Assembly (NCBI GenBank): GCA_964569295.1
Contig: CAZMVU010000125.1
Coordinates: forward strand, 1 to 14,260
Source of the DNA: CAZMVU01 sp964569295
GTDB taxonomy: Bacteria; Hydrogenedentota; Hydrogenedentia; Hydrogenedentales; JAGMZX01
Reading direction: 5' to 3'
DNA: 14,260 nt
The notes under the pieces are model-generated. The model saw only the letters and a list, made by a program, of their open reading frames with translations, did not search any database and had not been told where the DNA came from. Made by a program: the position numbers and the translations under genes. Positions 13,234 through 14,260 of this stretch are shown here, piece by piece. Position 1 is the first letter of the stretch, and each line of letters starts with the position of its first letter.

Positions 13234-13251
13234 TTCTTCTTTTCGCAACAC

Positions 13252-13287
13252 CGCTCCTCCGGAGATTCTCTCCGTGGGAGCGTTTTT
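13252..13287 (+). terminator. intrinsic terminator after tRNA-Ala
   Basis: CGCTCC (13252-13257) pairs with GGAGCG (13277-13282), and inside it CGGAGA (13260-13265) pairs with TCTCCG (13269-13274), giving a long stem with a 2-nt by 2-nt internal loop. TTTTT follows at 13283-13287. Confidence 0.85.
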
Positions 13288-14016
13288 CATTTTCGTCCTG
13301 TATTTACAGGGGTTATCTTAATGACGTAGCTTGCGTCCCGTTTCAGGGGAATTCGCGCAAGCTTTGTTATATCCTGGATAAGCACCCATCCAGCCAACGG
13401 GTGCTACCCGCTCGCAATTTCCCGCCTCGCGAGATCAGGACTTACCCCACCACATTTTTGCCCGATTCGGGCACATTTTCCACGGAATCTCTCTGTTCTC
13501 TCCAATCGATCAGGACTGAGTCCTGATCTCCCCTCCGCTGTAAATCGTTGTATTTCAGCGACATATGACGACAGCATTATTCGCAGGTTGCGACCGGGCA
13601 ACGTGCGGTGTCTCCATAAACCACGCCCCAACACCGTTTCCCGAACCCCGGTCCGTTTCTGAAGACCTCCTACCCGCATAAACAAAGGGCGAACGCATTC
13701 CGGCACGATGCGTTCCTGAGTGGAGCTTCCAGGGGTGGAAGCGTTTTCGAGAAAACTTCCGTTTTCGAGCCAATCGGACGTCCATCGGGGGCCGCCCGTC
13801 CGGGCCTCTGTCTGCGCCACTCCCTGGCAACGATTGACTCGGTTTATGCCCTCGACAGGCCGCCACGCACGTTCCCGATATCCATCCCATGCGCGACCTC
13901 CGTCCACCTTGCCCTGGTGCTTGCTGCGCTCCTCCCATGCCTCGCATCCGGCACTTTCCCAGCCGTTCCGGTAAGTAATCATTGGGGGAATCGAGCGCCT
14001 GGAGAAACACGGAGAT
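13288..14016. other. gene-poor region with inverted repeats
   Basis: No gene is supported; a 246-codon open frame on the minus strand has low-complexity, Arg/Ser-rich content and no family features. Visible structures are: AGCTTGCG (13328-13335) / CGCAAGCT (13356-13363); AGCACCC (13381-13387) / GGGTGCT (13399-13405); GCCCG/CGGGC around 13461-13473; and a perfect palindrome GATCAGGACT-G-AGTCCTGATC (13508-13528) whose 10-base half also occurs at 13433-13442. AT-rich stretches and lower coding bias set it apart from the left side. Confidence 0.45.
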
Positions 14017-14022
14017 ATGAAC

Positions 14023-14260
14023 ATGGATGCCGGAGAAGCACGAGCAGGCAATGCCAAAATATCTGCCTTCGGCCATGACGACGTGGCCTCAATCCTGGCC
14101 GCTGGCGTGTTGCGGCTGCGTGCGCGCCGGAACCTGACGGGCACGAAACGGCGCCTGGTTTCTTCTCCCGAAACGGACTTGATTTCGATCCACGAACGAA
14201 GCGTTCATTCAGGCGGGGGGCTGGAGACTGGAGGCCGAAGGAAGAACCGGAAGAAGAAAC
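14023..14260 (+). CDS. small hypothetical protein, cut by the window edge
   Basis: An open frame of 79 codons runs to the end of the window without a stop. ATG 14023 has GGAG (14011-14014) 8 nt upstream; an ATG at 14017 is too close to that site. The peptide contains a likely amphipathic helix, DDVASILAAGVLRLRARR, then a Ser/Arg/Lys-rich tail. The motif (I-L-A-x-G-x-x-R-L-x-A-R) resembles, from memory, small uncharacterised proteins often found near recombinase or transposase genes; I cannot verify this here. The tail may be chance read-through. The function is unknown. Confidence 0.45.
   Translation, partial: MDAGEARAGNAKISAFGHDDVASILAAGVLRLRARRNLTGTKRRLVSSPETDLISIHERSVHSGGGLETGGRRKNRKKK

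Noticed and set aside
13404..14144. 246-codon minus-strand frame at the right end
   Set aside because: Composition is low-complexity and Arg/Ser-rich, without motifs, and it runs over palindromes and AT-rich stretches; it is typical of chance frames in GC-rich DNA.

Overview
The window is GC-rich bacterial chromosome with short intergenic gaps and many start/stop overlaps. A flavodoxin, a type 4 prepilin peptidase, a membrane-anchored zinc-finger/FecR anti-sigma factor and a multi-PDZ HtrA-type protease together suggest a Gram-negative bacterium. I cannot name the lineage from sequence alone. An uncultivated Hydrogenedentota-, Sumerlaeota- or PVC-like group is a guess.

Layout, left to right: an untranslated stretch with small hairpins (1-300); a ROK-family sugar kinase-like protein (301-1251); a long-chain flavodoxin (1336-1848); a prepilin peptidase with an unusual Pro/Ala/acidic insert (2031-3017); a metallo-beta-lactamase-fold hydrolase (3095-4105) overlapping a class I mannose-6-phosphate isomerase that starts with GTG (4102-5208); an ECF sigma factor (5549-6136) overlapping its probable anti-sigma/FecR protein (GTG start, 6115-7383). 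After the array and a 640-bp gene-free stretch come a secreted HtrA-like protease with four PDZ domains (8566-10677), a probable truncated remnant of a second protease (10674-10904), a translationally coupled pterin/folate operon folM-folB-folK-folE (10907-13116), and a tRNA-Ala(CGC) with a terminator (13158-13287). The right end (13288-14016) is low-information DNA with inverted repeats, followed by a small ORF that runs off the window.

The most interesting object lies between the anti-sigma gene and the protease gene: four tandem copies of a structured element of about 95-101 nt (7436-7922). Each copy has a long closing helix (17-20 bp) whose sequence differs between copies while pairing is kept. 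Every non-Watson-Crick pair in these helices is G-U when read on the + strand, so the element most likely acts as + strand RNA. The helices enclose a nearly invariant core with an apical hairpin that shows a C-G to G-C compensatory change and a CCCC-containing loop. A promoter with an extended -10 (TTGCAA, 16 bp, TATACT) places the predicted transcription start at the foot of the first helix. I do not recognise this as any known RNA class. In three copies the core contains a 10-nt sequence perfectly complementary to the Shine-Dalgarno region of the adjacent ECF sigma gene. That suggests, but does not prove, that the RNAs regulate the neighbouring sigma/anti-sigma pair or other purine-rich ribosome-binding sites.
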